A DNA stretch of 64,000 bases from Hyperoplus lanceolatus (lineage: Eukaryota > Chordata > Actinopteri > Uranoscopiformes > Ammodytidae). Below are positions 46,053-60,042 of this stretch, in pieces. The stretch's first letter is position 1. Every line of letters begins with the position of its first letter. The position numbers were made by a program, and so were the translations under genes. The stretch lies in NCBI GenBank assembly GCA_026929865.2, contig CM049397.1, positions 26,788,198-26,852,197 of the forward strand, read 5' to 3'. The notes under the pieces are model-generated. The model had not been told where the DNA came from. It saw nothing but the letters and a program-made list of their open reading frames with translations, and ran no database searches.

Positions 46053-48793
46053 AGCATGATCATCTCATCTTCAACTGCTTATCCGAAATCGGGTCGCGGG
46101 GGCAGCAGCTTGAGCAGGGAACCCCAAACTTCTCTTTCCCGGGCCACTTCAACCAGCTCTGACTGGGGGATCCCGAGGCGTTCCCAGGCCAGCGTGGAAA
46201 TATAATCTCTCCACCTAGTCCTGGGTCTTCCCCGAGGCCTCCTCCCAGCTGGACGCTCCTGGAACACCTCCCTAGGGAGGCGCCCTGGGGGCATCCTTAC
46301 CAGATGCCCGAACCACCTCAACTGGCTCCTTTCAACGCAAAGGAGTAGCGGCTCTGCCCCGAGTTCCTCACGAATGACTGAGCTTCTCACCCTATCTCTA
46401 AGGGAGACGCCAGCCACCCTCCTGAGAAAGCCCATTTCGGCCGCTTGTACCCGCGACCTCGTTCTTTCGGTCATTACCCAGCCTTCATGACCATAGGTGA
46501 GGGTAGGAACAAAGATCGCCTGGTAGATCGAAAGCTTTGCCTTACGACTCAGCTCTCTTTTCGTCACAACAGTGCGGTAAAGCGAGTGCAAAACCGCCCC
46601 TGCTGCTCCGATTCTACGGCCAATCTCACGCTCCATTGTTCCCTCACTCGCAAACAAGACCCCGAGGTACTTGAACTCCTTCATTTGGGGTAAGGACTCA
46701 TTCCCTACCTGTAGTAGACAATCCATCGGTTTCCTGCTGAGCACCATGGCCTCCGATTTAGAGGTGCTGATCCTCATCCCAACCGCTTCACACTCGGCTG
46801 CAAACCGATCCAATGAGAGCTGAAGGTCACAGGCCGATGATGCCATCAGAACCACATCATCCGCAAACAGCAGAGATGAGATCTTCAGACCACCAAACTG
46901 CAACCCCTCCCCACCACGACTACGCCTTGATATCCTGTCCATAGATATCACAAACAGGATTGGTGATAAAGCGCAGCCCTGGCGGAGGCCAACCCCCACC
47001 GGAAACGAGTCTGACTTACCGAGAACCCGTACACAACTCTCGCTTTGAGTGTACAGAGATTGGATGGCCCTGAGAAGAGACACCCTCACCCCATACTCCC
47101 GCAGCACCCCCCGCAGTATCTCCCGGGGAACCCGGTCATAAGCCTTCTCCAGATCTACAAAACACATGTAGACTGGATGAGCAAACTCCCAAGCTCCCTC
47201 TAGGATCCTTGCGAGAGTGAAGAGCTGGTCGGTTGTTCCACGGCCAGGACGGAATCCGCATTGTTCCTCTTCAATCTGAGGTTCGACTATCGGCCGAACC
47301 CTCCTTTCCAGCACCTTGGAGTAGACTTTGCCGGGAAGGCTGAGAAGTGTGATACCCCGGTAGTTGGAACACACTCTCTGGTCCCCCTTTTTAAAAATAG
47401 GAACCACCACCCCGGTCTGCCACTCCTTCGGCACTGTACCCGACTTCCACGCAATGTTGAAGAGGCGTGTCATCCAAGACAGCCCCTCCACACCCATTGC
47501 TTTCAGCATTTCTGGACGGATCTCATCAACCCCCGGGGCTTTGCCACTGTGGAGTTGTTTGACTACCTCAGTGACTTCCACCAGGGAAATTGACGATGAT
47601 CCCCCATCAGCCTCCAGCTCTGCCTCCAACATAGAGGGCGTGTTAGTCGGATTCAGGAGTTCCTCAAAGTGCTCTTTCCACCGACCGACTACCTCCTCAG
47701 TTGAGGTCAACAGCGTCCCATCCTTACTGTACACAGCTTGGATGGTTCCCCGCTTCCCCCTCCTGAGGTGCCGGACGGTCTTCCAGAAACACTTTGGTGC
47801 CGACCGAAAGTCCTTCTCCATGGTTTCTCCGAACTTCTCCCACACCCGCTGCTTTGCCTCTGACACGGCAGAAGCTGCAGCCCTTCGGGCCTGTCGGTAC
47901 CTTGCAACTGCCTCAGGAGTCCCCCGAGATAACATATCCCGGAAGCACTCCTTCTTCAGTCGGACGGCTTCCCTGACCACCGAGGTCCACCACGGCCTTC
48001 GAGGGTTACCGCCCCTTGAGGCACCTAAGACCTTGAGACCACAGCTGCCTGCCGCGGCTTCAGCAATGGAAGTTTTGAACATCGACCACTCGGGTTCAAT
48101 GCCCCCAACCTCCACAGGGATGCTAGAAAAGCTCTGCAGGAGGTGCGAATTAAAGATCTCTTGAACAGGGGCCTCCGCTAGACGTTCCCAGTTCACCCGC
48201 ACTACCCGTTTGGGCTTACCAGGTCTGTCCAGAGTCTTCCCCCACCCTTTGACCCAACTCACAACCAGATGGTGATCAGTTGACAGCTCCGCCCCTCTCT
48301 TCACCCGAGTGTCCGAAACATGCGGCCTCAGATCAGATGATACGATCACAAAATCGATCATCGACCTTCGGCCTAGGGCGCTCTGGTACCATGTACACTT
48401 ATGAGCATCCTTATGTTCGAACATGGTGTTTGTTATAGACAAACCATGACCAGCACAGAAGTCTAACAACAAACGACCACTCGGGTTCAGATCAGGGAGG
48501 CCGTTCCTCCCAATCACGCCTTTCCAGGTGTCTCCATCATTGCCCACGTGCGCGTTAAAGTCTCCCAGCAGAACTATGGAGTCCCCTACCGGAGCCCCAT
48601 GCAGGACTCCGTTCAGGGTCTCCAAGAAGGCCGAATACTCCGAACTGCTGTTTGGTGCATACGCACCAACAACAGTCAGAGTCTTCCCCCCCACAACCCG
48701 GAGGCGTAGGGAGGCGACCCTCTCGTCCACCGGGGTAAACTCCAACGTAGTAGCGCCCAGCCGGGAACCGTACTTCAGGTTTAAAGCAATGGA
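46053..48793 (-). mobile_element. 5'-truncated LINE, RTE-like, with long open frame
   Basis: The element's 3' end on the minus strand reads GGATAAGCAGTTGAAGATGA, the familiar end of a common fish LINE. The 5' end is truncated inside the endonuclease, at about 48790. It abuts the interrupted MITE on its 3' side. Confidence 0.85.
46079..48745 (-). CDS. LINE endonuclease/reverse transcriptase, 888 codons, N-terminally truncated
   Basis: Retrotransposon ORF2-type protein that nicks target DNA and reverse-transcribes its own RNA. The frame is open without a stop or frameshift and remains open to about 48794, but has no natural ATG: the first annotated codon is TTG. It starts part-way into the apurinic-like endonuclease, whose later motifs remain ([21 protein letters not shown]). 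RT blocks follow: [62 protein letters not shown] and catalytic [12 protein letters not shown] basic C-terminal region ([13 protein letters not shown]) ends at PPRPDFG. It resembles the RTE-type (Rex3-like) LINEs of teleosts; the clade should be confirmed. The intact frame suggests a recent insertion, though the missing N terminus makes it inactive by itself. Confidence 0.9.
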   Translation of the reverse strand: MEFTPVDERVASLRLRVVGGKTLTVVGAYAPNSSSEYSAFLETLNGVLHGAPVGDSIVLLGDFNAHVGNDGDTWKGVIGRNGLPDLNPSGRLLLDFCAGHGLSITNTMFEHKDAHKCTWYQSALGRRSMIDFVIVSSDLRPHVSDTRVKRGAELSTDHHLVVSWVKGWGKTLDRPGKPKRVVRVNWERLAEAPVQEIFNSHLLQSFSSIPVEVGGIEPEWSMFKTSIAEAAAGSCGLKVLGASRGGNPRRPWWTSVVREAVRLKKECFRDMLSRGTPEAVARYRQARRAAASAVSEAKQRVWEKFGETMEKDFRSAPKCFWKTVRHLRRGKRGTIQAVYSKDGTLLTSTEEVVGRWKEHFEELLNPTNTPSMLEAELEADGGSSSISLVEVTEVVKQLHSGKAPGVDEIRPEMLKAMGVEGLSWMTRLFNIAWKSGTVPKEWQTGVVVPIFKKGDQRVCSNYRGITLLSLPGKVYSKVLERRVRPIVEPQIEEEQCGFRPGRGTTDQLFTLARILEGAWEFAHPVYMCFVDLEKAYDRVPREILRGVLREYGVRVSLLRAIQSLYTQSESCVRVLGKSDSFPVGVGLRQGCALSPILFVISMDRISRRSRGGEGLQFGGLKISSLLFADDVVLMASSACDLQLSLDRFAAECEAVGMRISTSKSEAMVLSRKPMDCLLQVGNESLPQMKEFKYLGVLFASEGTMEREIGRRIGAAGAVLHSLYRTVVTKRELSRKAKLSIYQAIFVPTLTYGHEGWVMTERTRSRVQAAEMGFLRRVAGVSLRDRVRSSVIREELGAEPLLLCVERSQLRWFGHLVRMPPGRLPREVFQERPAGRRPRGRPRTRWRDYISTLAWERLGIPQSELVEVAREREVWGSLLKLLPPRPDFG

Positions 48794-48812
48794 TCAGATT
48801 CTCCCAGCGTGA

Positions 48813-51800
48813 CGATAACGAGTTTTATGGTGCGATTGTCACTTAAAAACGTTATACATTATAAATGTTTGTATGTATAAACCAGAAAAAGAGCGCTATT
48901 TATTAGCTGGAACGACAATATACTTAACCCTCTTTAATAAGTCAGGATGTCACTATAAAACATTTAGCTGGAGTTATGGATTTCCAGCCTGATCCATGAT
49001 GAGACTTGAGAAAAATGTTGAGTAGCAACTGCACTTTATCACAGCTGAAGGGGCCCTCTGTTGAACACTTACAAGAACACAAGAGCCACAAATAAAGAAA
49101 TCAAGATTAACAAAAAGCTCCAACAATGCCACTCTTCCTGAGACACTACCAACCCCCTGACAGGGTTTCCATTTCTGGTTAGTTACTGATTTAACCAACA
49201 CGAAATGGAAACCATTATCCCATTGAAGGGAAATGGTGTCACTTGCTGTGAGCCAGCATCAAACAGGCATTTTTCTGTGTTACTGGAGAGACATCTTCGA
49301 TAGTAAACCTAGCACAGGCAGCCACACAGCGCTGGGAACTAAAGAGTGCCATCCATGCCAAGTCACTGAATTATTATCGGAGCTCCAAACCCTAAATAAC
49401 AGCAGCCTGAAAAGATCTGGCAGGTTGATTCAGTCTTTAAAGAGGTCGGTTGCTGTAGGAAACCAAATGCATGCAAAGTGGGGGAGACATGCACGACCAC
49501 GACGCTAAAAAGTTTCAGGGCACAGCCGTGGAATTCAGATTGAGTTACAACTAAACCAAACCAAAAAATTAAAGAAGTATTAGATTTTTCTTGAAACAAT
49601 ACAGGTAAATTAAAAGAGTAACTATATTAGAAGATTGACTTGCAATGATACAAAAATCAAATCAAAAACTTATGTTCTTGTTTGAGTATTTCTAGCTTCA
49701 CAGTATCATGCCAAATACATTAGGAAATACATGATAATGAAATATGGAAAATGCTTCCAAGGATTTTCATAGACAAAGATTAAAACACACATTAAAAAAG
49801 GAGATATTTTGGCAAATTTTACACAAACCATGTGTTGATAAAAGGCTATGTATCACTCTGCTGCACATGTATGTTTAAGTTTTAAAGGATGTAACAAAGA
49901 AATTAAAAAAATAAGACACAGGACTCAGTGAAATGTAGGTATTCTTTGTAATTTTAATTCCCATAATTTAGTTTTAGATGCAGACATTTTTTTCCACTAA
50001 AATCTTAAATAAAACATTACAGTACGATATATGCAAATCAGAAGAGATTTAAGATTTTGTAGAAGCGGGCTACATTTTTCTTTAGATTTTTTAATCATTT
50101 ATTTGTTGTTTTTTTCTTTTAAAACTTTTGAAGGGCCGGACAGTAAAATAGCAGTCAACAAGTGAAAAGACAACACAGAGCTGTAAAGCCTGCAGGCCAG
50201 CCAAGGAGCACATTCTATTACGGAACAGACCAGAAAAACTAAAGACAGCACGCCACATCCAGATGAGGGTCTTTGAACCACAGATAGTATATAAAACTAT
50301 CTGAACCAATGACCCCTCGGTGCTAGTCGCATACAAACAGGAGAGGGCGCTATAACACCAGGACAGGTGGAGCTACGGCATGTAGTTGCACCTTCACAAC
50401 AGCTTGTACTGCACATTCAGGGAGAAAGAAATGGCACTTTCTGTTTCTATTTTTTTTCCTCTACAAGAAAAGGTTACAAAACAATTATAATGCAATAGAA
50501 GCAAAGCAACTCCCTCCATGGCAATGACACCATACATGGTTTACAATGATCATTTGATAACAGACTGGGCAGAGAAATTGTCCGACAACACCACCCGGTG
50601 GCTGCGTTTACATCTAAACAGATTAAAAAGAAAAAGGTCACAAATTTTACCTGTACAGTTATTGGCTTTTGATATTAAACATGAACACAAATCTATCAAT
50701 AGAACACGTTGTTGGGTTAAACTGAATAAGATTGGATGCATTTACAGGCCCTGAAAAAAATCATTTTGTCAATCAGCTTCTTGCTTTAAATGATTGTGTC
50801 AAACATAAACACACTGTTCTATAAAAAAGTACAACAGTTTTTGGTTATTTCACATGAGATTTCTCTTTTTGTCCAAATCTGTTGGGGAAACAGGTTTTGC
50901 TTATTAATAAACAGCAATGCTTCTTTTAAATTGAATTTGACATGGGAGTCTAAGCCGTGACTATCGGTTCTGTTTAACGCTGCCACTAGAGGACAATTTC
51001 ACTTTCCCATCTCCATCTTGAGCAGTGCATCCCTTTTGGCCTATCAGGACTGAGAATGCATGTGGAAAAATATAAAATAAAAATGACAGTGTGAGTTACA
51101 AAGGAGGGGGGGGGGCCTGTGGAGCATGGTGACGAAGCAAACGCCAGACCTCCAAAGTGTGCTGGCTGACCTCAGTCCATTTATAAATAAACCTTATAAT
51201 CCAATATGAGTCATGGATTTAGTCTCACAGTATTGTTTATTTATCTAACTACACCCCAGAGCAACAAACGTTCATCCACAAGCTGTGGCCAGACAACACT
51301 GTGTTCATCAGTCCTCTGACAAGCTGCAATAAGATTTTCCTAGACAGTAGGATATGAACATCATTCTTATTATTTTAAACATGAATGAATATTTGGATTT
51401 TTTATTCATGTCTAGTATAGTGGTGTGTGGCTACTTCATTTAGAAGATAAGTCTGAGCTTTTTTAAAAACCTTTCTGAAGACAGAAAAAACCGTTAAATG
51501 AGAGAAATTCCTTTTTTTATTGTGGTAATGTTGACTATCAAGTTAGTGCAAGATTGTGCACCCGTTTAAGATTGCATTGATTCAGTAAGTTTACTTTTAA
51601 TCAATGACAATAAATACAATTAAAGCGGGACTATGTGACTTTTGAGAGAAGAAAAACGAAATCTTACTTTTACAAAAAAAGCACAAATTTGCTCAACACA
51701 ATTGACCCAGTGGTTTTGCTGCTAAAGCATTGTATGACCAGAATCGTGGTGGTGGATCATTGTGGTGAACATTAGATTGCTATTTGTGTAGAAGTGACAC

Positions 51801-53871
51801 TTACTCACTGAATATTATCTCACAATCGTCACAATGGTAGCCGTTTAGCAATGAAGTTAGCAAGTTACTACAGCTGGCTTTAAAGGGATGAACAATCTGA
51901 ACTTCCACACAGCAGGGTAACAAGGCCATTACTGATGTGCATTATTCCTTCCTCCTGGCACCTTAAGTATACAAGAGTACAAAGAGAATTTACAGACACC
52001 AGCTCCGTGCCGCCCCCTGTGTAACACACAGCCTTTAGAATAGTAAAAGAGTATGAGCTTAAAGAGTGGTTCCCTGCCAAAACAAGGAAACAAATGTCCT
52101 CACGGTCCAGTTATCATTCACCAAGTTATAGATTTCAGTATCTCAACTGCTGATTTTGCTTCTAGATTTTGCCTCCGGCGAGCAATCGTCCTGGTTTTAG
52201 CAAGATGCTGTCCTGCTCTCACAGCTCATGATCCAAGCGGTATAGGGAAACAAAATTACAAAGTGTTTTCATCTAAAATTCTAAAATAAAAATGGTAATT
52301 TAAAAATCTGATCTATTGGCAACCAACACGTCAATCTACAAGTTAGAGGAACACACTGGGCTTAGGGGAAGTGTGGCACATGGCACTGGCGAGGCAATGT
52401 GATGAGACCGTTTCTCAGCCCGTCTCTTATAACTATAGTCCTCGTCGCAATCGGCCCCACAGTATGTCCTCATAAGTGTCTGGAAGCTCGCCCAGGTTAA
52501 AACGCCGATATGGTAGAAAAATATATAGTCTTGATGAAATTTCTCTAGTCATTCTCTTCATTATTGAATTGCACCCATACATAGTGTTAACACATCGTAG
52601 TAGTAGTGTAAAGAGATGGGGATCGTGATTAGCACTACTACAACAACACAAAAAAAAAAGTCATCGCACGCTTGCTCACTCTCTCTCTAGACACTTCAGG
52701 TTATTATTTTTTTTACTTGCACTTAAAAAGTCATGGTTAATAGTTTGTCTTTCATTGGCATCATTAGGCAACAGTTTTTTTTTCAGATACTCTACAATAT
52801 GGTTACCATGTAAACAACACAGTATTTAATAATTTGACTGTATCTGCACAAAGTAAAACACAAAGTTACAAGGCAAGTGTCTACTTAAGCATAGATTTGT
52901 TCATGAGAAAAAAAAAGAAATTAGGAAACACAGCACAAGAACAAAAAGTTACTTGCAACACCTGACATTGAGTTTGTTCAAAACTTTGTTCATCTATGGG
53001 TCAGGTGACCCTGTTAAAAAGCTGGTGATGATCAGTACTATCCACCCTTTACCATCTCATTCAGGCATAATAGTCTGAAGATAGACGTCTTTTGATGTTT
53101 AGCGACATAAGCAGCCCTTAAATCCCCAACTGGGCAGCCCCCTATCTACAACCTAACCTTTAGCACTTGGATAGAAACACAGGTGATCGATAGGCTAAAT
53201 GCTTTTATACTTCAAACGCCAGCCCATTTTGAGAAGCTACACATGTGGCTGGGGGTAAATCCCCTTTCTTTCCACCTCTGCATAACTGGCTGGTTATAAT
53301 ACAACAGTTTGACATGAAACATAATAGCTGTCTAAAATGACAAGACTTTAACTTTGAGTGCGGTACCTCGGGTTTGTCACGCGAGGTGTATGAAAAGAGA
53401 TTCAGCAACAAATCGGAGATCTTAAATGACCCCAACATAGACAGTGTAGAGGTCTGTCATTGGCAGGGAGCCTTCAGTGAAACGAAATGACTCCGCTAAC
53501 TGATTTATGGAAAACAAAGGCATTCAGATGAAGATATGTGAACATTTTGTGGGACCTTATTAGTGTTTTTTTATGTGACTGTTCTTACTTAGCGTTTTGG
53601 CTTTTGATGCACCTAAACCATACTCTACTTTTAGAGCCACCTCCCTCGAATATCGCCGTCTGAAACCCAACCTAAACATATTCTCAAGAAGAACAACTTT
53701 TAGCTTAAAAACCTTCTGCCAATACCGTTGAATTTACGGATATGGTAAAACAGAAGGAATGGAGTATCTACAACAGGTAGTTATCAGTATCAGCTAACCT
53801 CAGCCAAACAGCAGCTTGGCATGTTGTGTGTGTATGTGTTCATTGAGTGTGTTTTTGTACCCCAGGACGAA
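48813..53871. other. Region downstream of slc20a2, no gene seen
   Basis: AT-rich non-coding sequence. Part of it may be slc20a2 3' UTR (minus strand), but no polyadenylation site can be chosen with confidence. A segment starting TAAAGCGGGACTATGTGAC at 51622 looks like the end of another fish MITE. 49355-49428 matches 36687-36735. Confidence 0.4.
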
Positions 53872-54306
<435 letters not shown>

Positions 54307-55219
54307 CACAAACCACAATCCCCCTCCCTCTTAAAGGACAGTATTTACAGAACAAATTAAAGTATAGTACATAATTAAAAAATATGAGATCCATCTCTAA
54401 AAAACAGAGGAGCTTTTGACAAAAAAAAATTAACTCTTTCGCAGATCAGGTTTCTATGGTATCGTGGAAAAATAAAAAGCAGAGCGACAGTCCAACCAGC
54501 CCTCACTGACGCGTCCTTTCCGTTTGGCCCTAGTTGTACCTTGCTAGCATGTTAAAGGGAGATGATGGATGGCTTGGGTGACCACACATCTTTTTGTCTT
54601 TTTCGTTTGTTTTGTTTTAACTTTAAAGCAAGCTGCATTACAACAAACCACACTCAATCCAATACAACAATATTTACATTTTTTTTCTCTCTGGCATTCT
54701 GGAACATAAAAATAATAATAAGCACTTGACCGACTATGCTTCCTTGGTTTGCAGGCAAAACTGTATATATTTGCTGCAGACATGTTTGTCAGTTTAGGTG
54801 TGCAGAATTAACCTTTTGATTATTTTTTTTGTCCTGTGCCGTCAATGATGAGACCATAATTATTGTTAAAAGTTACTAGAAATCACCCACTATTATTGTC
54901 ATATGTACAGCAGATTGAATGGTGAAACACGTTGGTTACACGCACTTTCTTATGCACCCAAAAAAACGGAACATAAAAATAAATAAAAAACCCATTGGAA
55001 AATCAAACAAGTGAAAAAGATCTCTGGACTACGGAGCCAGGCAGCATATGAACCAACCCTCCACACATCCACATTACAATCAAGTCCATGTGAAAAAAGC
55101 CTTGCCCTTTCAAACCTCTCTTCATTTCCTTCTCTGTCTGCACCCACAACCCGTTGAGCTTTGATCTCTCCCTCTCCCTCTCACTCTCTCTCTCCCTCTG
55201 ACTCTTTCCTACTCTGTTC

Positions 55220-55384
55220 TCAGACGTAGGGCAGGATGCCGTAGACAAACAGGGCCATGACTGCGGCGCTGAACAGACCGGCCACGGGCACCGTGACGAA
55301 CCACGCCAGGAAGATGTTCCTGAAGAGGCGCCAGTCCACTGCTCTCTGGGAGCGGATCCAGCCCACGGCCACCACAGAGCCCAC
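55220..55384 (-). CDS. slc20a2: slc20a2 (PiT-2) last coding exon
   Basis: Sodium-dependent inorganic phosphate cotransporter of the plasma membrane. After an acceptor CTCCTCCAG the exon encodes [36 protein letters not shown] and [18 protein letters not shown], then TGA at 55220-55222: 54 residues, phase 0. This is the final cytoplasmic loop and last membrane helix. The ending GILPYV and the absence of the PiT-1-type terminus point to SLC20A2 rather than SLC20A1. It follows either of two alternative upstream exons, both ending in HCK, giving the conserved STTHCKVGS or SSTHCKVGS junction. Confidence 0.95.
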   Translation of the reverse strand: MGSVVAVGWIRSQRAVDWRLFRNIFLAWFVTVPVAGLFSAAVMALFVYGILPYV

Positions 55385-55683
55385 CTGGAGGAGACACACA
55401 ATCAGCAGCAGCACAGAACCAAAGTTCTATACAGAGACACAGTGAAGAGCTGCGGCTTGTTCAGGCTTTCCTTTCGTCACTATGTTTAGCCATTGTTTGT
55501 CAAACAGGCTTTAATAGACAGCGGAGTCATGGGCACTGCTGAAACTGATAAATTATGTGTGTGGCCTTCAATCAATAATGATTATGTTACAATTAGCAGT
55601 AGTAGTAAACTAGAGTAAAAGTACAGCATTATTATCTGTGAATGGATTTCATCAGAAACAAAATACTCTACAGTATTATGACA

Positions 55684-56717
55684 CAGATGTTAGGAATATA
55701 CAGCCGTTTAAAATAACGGCGTCATAAGGTAATGCCACTTTTTTTCAGTAAAAGGGGTAATCTAACTAATTACTTTTTCCGTCGTTACAACGCCGTTATC
55801 GTTACTGAACGTTAAATGCGGTGCGTTACTATGAATTGATTGAATAAACTGTGTAATCCGAACGCACCCTGGCTCCATACTGCTAGTGAGGAGACCGGTG
55901 TGTTTTAAGTTGTGTTTTATTCAGTGTGGATGACATTATAACTGTCAGTTAGCGCCGTCACGTCAGTCAGCCGGAGCGCCTGTTTAGTGAAGTTTCTTCA
56001 CTAAACGTGCCCTCCCTGAGTTTGTTTGCATCGCCCTTGTGAGTAAGTGCATGGAGTTTTCCCATCTCTATAAGTTATAATTTATGCACGTTATTAAACG
56101 GCGCGATTCGCCGGTTGAAACAGCTGTTTAGCGTGTCATCACAAGCCGAATATTGCTACTGTTCTTTTCCTGGGATCTGTATGCTGCTGTGCATGTTAAA
56201 GAAGGAAATAAACATAGGATAAATCCTTACTCCTCCTCTCATCGTCTCATGCTTCATAGTCTGACGTTTTTGGCCTTAAGTAGTGTTTTATTATTTAGGC
56301 TACTATAGTGGTTTTAGCCGACACCCCTGAAGTGAATCCAGTGATATAGCAGATCAGCACGGTACATTCAGCAGTTTCCTCTATTACTTTTGTTGAGAAC
56401 AAAATACTTGAAGTGCAGGATAAACCTCTTGCTGTCTATTGATGTGCAATACACATTGAAGGTTATGTAGCCTACAAGTAGGCCTGCATGTTTGTTCTAC
56501 TCATTTCAACTGACTTGTGAAAACTGCTCAGAAAAATCAATTTTTTTGACATATAGCAACTTTTTTTTTTTACAGTAGGCTAACGCAAATAGTTACTTTC
56601 CCTGGTAACTGATTACTTCTATTATAAAGTAATTCAGTTACTAACTCAGTTACTTTTTGGAACAAGTAGTGAGTAACTATAACTAATTACTTTTTTAAAG
56701 TAACGTTCCCAACACTG
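55684..56717. mobile_element. hAT-type element in slc20a2 intron, about 1,034 bp
   Basis: The right end in reverse complement is CAGTGTTGGGAACGTTACTT, a very common fish hAT end. The left end CAGATGTTAGGAATA is a diverged version. The flanks carry ATTATGACA on both sides (55675-55683 and 56718-56726), an 8-9 bp target duplication. It is non-coding. Confidence 0.88.
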
Positions 56718-58883
56718 ATTATGACATAAGATATTATGATATATACTTTTTTATTCTCTCCTCTGTAGAAATGAGCATTGCTCATAAGATGATGCCACAT
56801 ATTGTGAGTAATTAAGCTGTTAGATAAATGTAGTGGAGTAACATGTTCAATAATTCCAACTGAAACAAAAAAAATATACAGATTAAGTTGAAGTGTGTCA
56901 AAAAAAAAGTGAGCCAAAGGTGATAGAACACGTTAGCATGCGGACAGAAAAGCCTGCATACAGCCTTCAGCTCTTCAACACCAGCTTGATCCTAAATATA
57001 TGTTAGTTAAAGCAGCAGATTGTAAAGGTTAGTACTACCTACATTTCATTTTACTGTTTGGAAGTCTGAAATAAGCATTTCTAGTGCATCAAATATCTGA
57101 TATGTTTGTCTTTATTTACACACAAAGACATTTCACACACCTCAGACATGTACAGTGACTGGTTTCAGCTCTGTGTGTGACGCTCAGGGACACTAAGCCT
57201 GCTATTATATGGCCAGAGGAACATGAGACGGCTCCTGTCACATTGTGGACTAAATGTAGAAGGTCAGATCAACAGACTCTATAGACTCTATAGATTACAA
57301 ACAATACCTGTCTCTACGACAGGCAAAATAGTGCCACACTACACACAAATATATTCAGAGGAGCAGATGTTAGTCAAGTAGCTTACTCTGTGGTCTAAAA
57401 TGTATCAGATTTACCTTAATTTGGATATTAAGCATTATTCTAAAGCAGTTTTTCAAAAGCCTGTGAAAACAATATCTTAACGTTGTGCTCAGGGTGTCTG
57501 TTTTCAGTAAATTGCAGTATGTGAGGCATGCAAAGCCTGTACTCAATGTGTGTGCTGCTGAATGCCTGGAGAGCTTTTGAAACAACAAGTCATTGTACAT
57601 AATCACCATAGCGCCCTGCACACACACACACACACACACACCAGGGCTGGGCATCAGTTCAGTTACACAAGTACACAAACATAAGAAGCCTAACACATAA
57701 TGAAAAAATGGTCTTTCTCCATTGAGACGAACCCAAACAGATGCCCAACACTGCTCATTCACTCTCAGAGACGGCGGGGAGATATTAACAGACATTGTTG
57801 GCCACTTTTTAAAAACGTTAACGTCAATTTTAACATTTAAATATAGAAAAATTACATTAAACATACTACATAGTCATTAATATCTTAAATACTAATTTTG
57901 TCCAACAATGTCTGAGGATCCCCCTGACACAATCACCAAATCAATCAAATCATAACCACCACAATTACAGCGTATACCTCTAGCCATCAGTAGATTTAAC
58001 ATTTTGGCAAAGCAGTTGATTATCTGAGGTGTTATGGAGGAGCGAGGGGTATTTGGAGGTGAGAAATGAAAATGATGTATCGATGGCAATGTTGGAGTTA
58101 AGACGAATTGATCATAAGAAATCAAATAAAAACTGTTTTGGGTCTTGTGCAGTTTCCCTTCAGCAGTCATTTTTTAATTATGTATCAAAATGATAAAGAC
58201 AAATGTGACAATGTCAATAAGATGCATATGTATCACTTCACTTGAACAAGTGAGATATAACATGTTAGTGAGCATTTCCCCGTCTCCAATGTTGTTGCTA
58301 AGCTATGCTAACTGGCTCCTGGCTGACAGATATGAGGGTGAAATCAATCCTCTCATTAAACACTCAGACACTGTTTCCAGAACTGTCAATATAATCCTTC
58401 AGTAAGCTTTCATAATGTTCTAGGAACACAAGTTCAACTTTTACATACTGTTCATCAAAAGAACATTTTCTTCGACTACAAAAAGATGTGGTCCTTAAAA
58501 TTGATATAATGAATAACACTATTAATGTGAACAAGTACTTAAAAATAAATGGCTACAAAAATGGAATAAAACAGCTGAACGTGTCAGATAAGTGATCTCT
58601 CATCGCTAGTTTTTTCTCATCCACCCGTCTGCTCTCAAAACATTAGTAGCTAAATGCTACTTCATACTGTTCTCTATCTAGTAAGCATGCATTGAATTTC
58701 ATAAAATGTTTCGCTTAAAGGCAAACTTGGTGGGGTTTGCAGCAGGAGGGAAACTGCAGGAGAGGTCAAAACAGCAACTTCAGGAGTTGTGATTGATTGA
58801 CTATGGACAGCTACAGGTGAAGCAATGACGCAGAGCTCTCGGAGGGCTCTCTAGAACAGCTTCACAACCAATGACTCCAATAC

Positions 58884-58968
58884 CTTGCAGTGGGTGGAGC
58901 TTATTGGGATGCCCACATTAGATGCAACAAGCACTGATAGCGCACTCATTACTTCAATGCAAAATCCG
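58884..58968 (-). CDS. slc20a2: slc20a2 penultimate exon, downstream variant copy (B)
   Basis: An 85-nt exon with acceptor CATCTGTCTTCACAG and donor AAG|GTATTG. Using AG from the previous exon it reads Ser, then GFCIEVMSALSVLV and ASNVGIPISSTHCK, and ends in phase 0 for the last exon at 55384. It is a second version of the segment encoded at 60043-60127: 19 of 28 full codons give the same residue, and 11 of those 19 use different codons. The substitutions are mostly conservative (Thr/Ser, Leu/Val, Ile/Val), with Thr-to-Cys and Ala-to-Met the largest. No stop, frameshift or splice damage is present, so it is unlikely to be a dead copy. The segment includes the PiT family P-S-T-T-H type motif near the phosphate site. 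Confidence 0.85.
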
Positions 58969-60042
58969 CTGTGAAGACAGATGAGTGGAGAGAGAGAGAA
59001 AGATGGAGAGGGAGAGGTAAGATAGTGGAGAACAAGTGTGATGGTGGGGTGGGGTGGAGGGGTGTGCGGGGGGCGCAAGTCTGTTTGCAGCCAAACACAG
59101 GACTTTGGTGGAGCCACACACACACACACACACACACAGCTAACCATGCCAATGCTGAAAGTGCAAAATGTAAGAGTTGTTGGACATGAAACAGCATGGT
59201 CCGTTACTTCTTCCTGCCCGGAGCCGAGGAACCTGAAAAGAGCAGGGGAGAGAAACTGCACACGGCCATCTGCAGCGGGCTCAGAATGTTTGATTGTCTG
59301 TTTTGTTACACTGAAAAGTTTATGACAATGTGGTTCTGATAGTCATAGTTTTAGCAATTGTTTTCTTAAAGTAACTAAGATCTGGAAAAAAGTGACACTA
59401 CTAAATGATAGATAATGATACGTTTTGATGAATGGTGTTCCATTTACTACATTTTCCTTTAGTTATCTTTGATTGATATTTAATTACCGCATGTTTTAGG
59501 CTAATTTAATAATGTAATTGATTAAATAAAAAGCTTAAATTAAATAATTTTATATGATAAACATGCAATGTTTAGCACTGACAGTCAAAGGAAACTGTTT
59601 TAGTGAGTAAATTGCACAACATTGTTTGTGACTTTAGTTTCAGCAATCTTCCCAGATCCCAGCAATTACTTGAGCTTGTACAATGTAATCACGATTGATA
59701 GAAATCACTGCCAAAACTAGTGAATAAGACTAACATTGTAATAAACCGGAACTATCTTTCTCCCACAAGAGACTGATGAAATAATATTTATCAATGGATC
59801 CTTGCAAACACTACCAGGGAGAAGAGACAGATTTCCTGGAAACATTTTTATGACCATATTTTGGTCATAAAAATGTGGCAAATCCACAGAAATGATTAGA
59901 TTGCTAAATAGGATTTTGATTTAGGGTGGTATGTGTATTTCCAGCCCGCTGCATGGGGAGGCAATGTGAGCTCCCTGTCCCCTGGGAATGCCTGTGGAGA
60001 GGGGGGTTAAGAGGCACGCTGGGAAGGGCCGCTCAGTCATAC

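Noticed and set aside
47364-48164. 266-codon plus-strand frame
   Set aside because: Antisense shadow of the LINE endonuclease/reverse transcriptase on the other strand.
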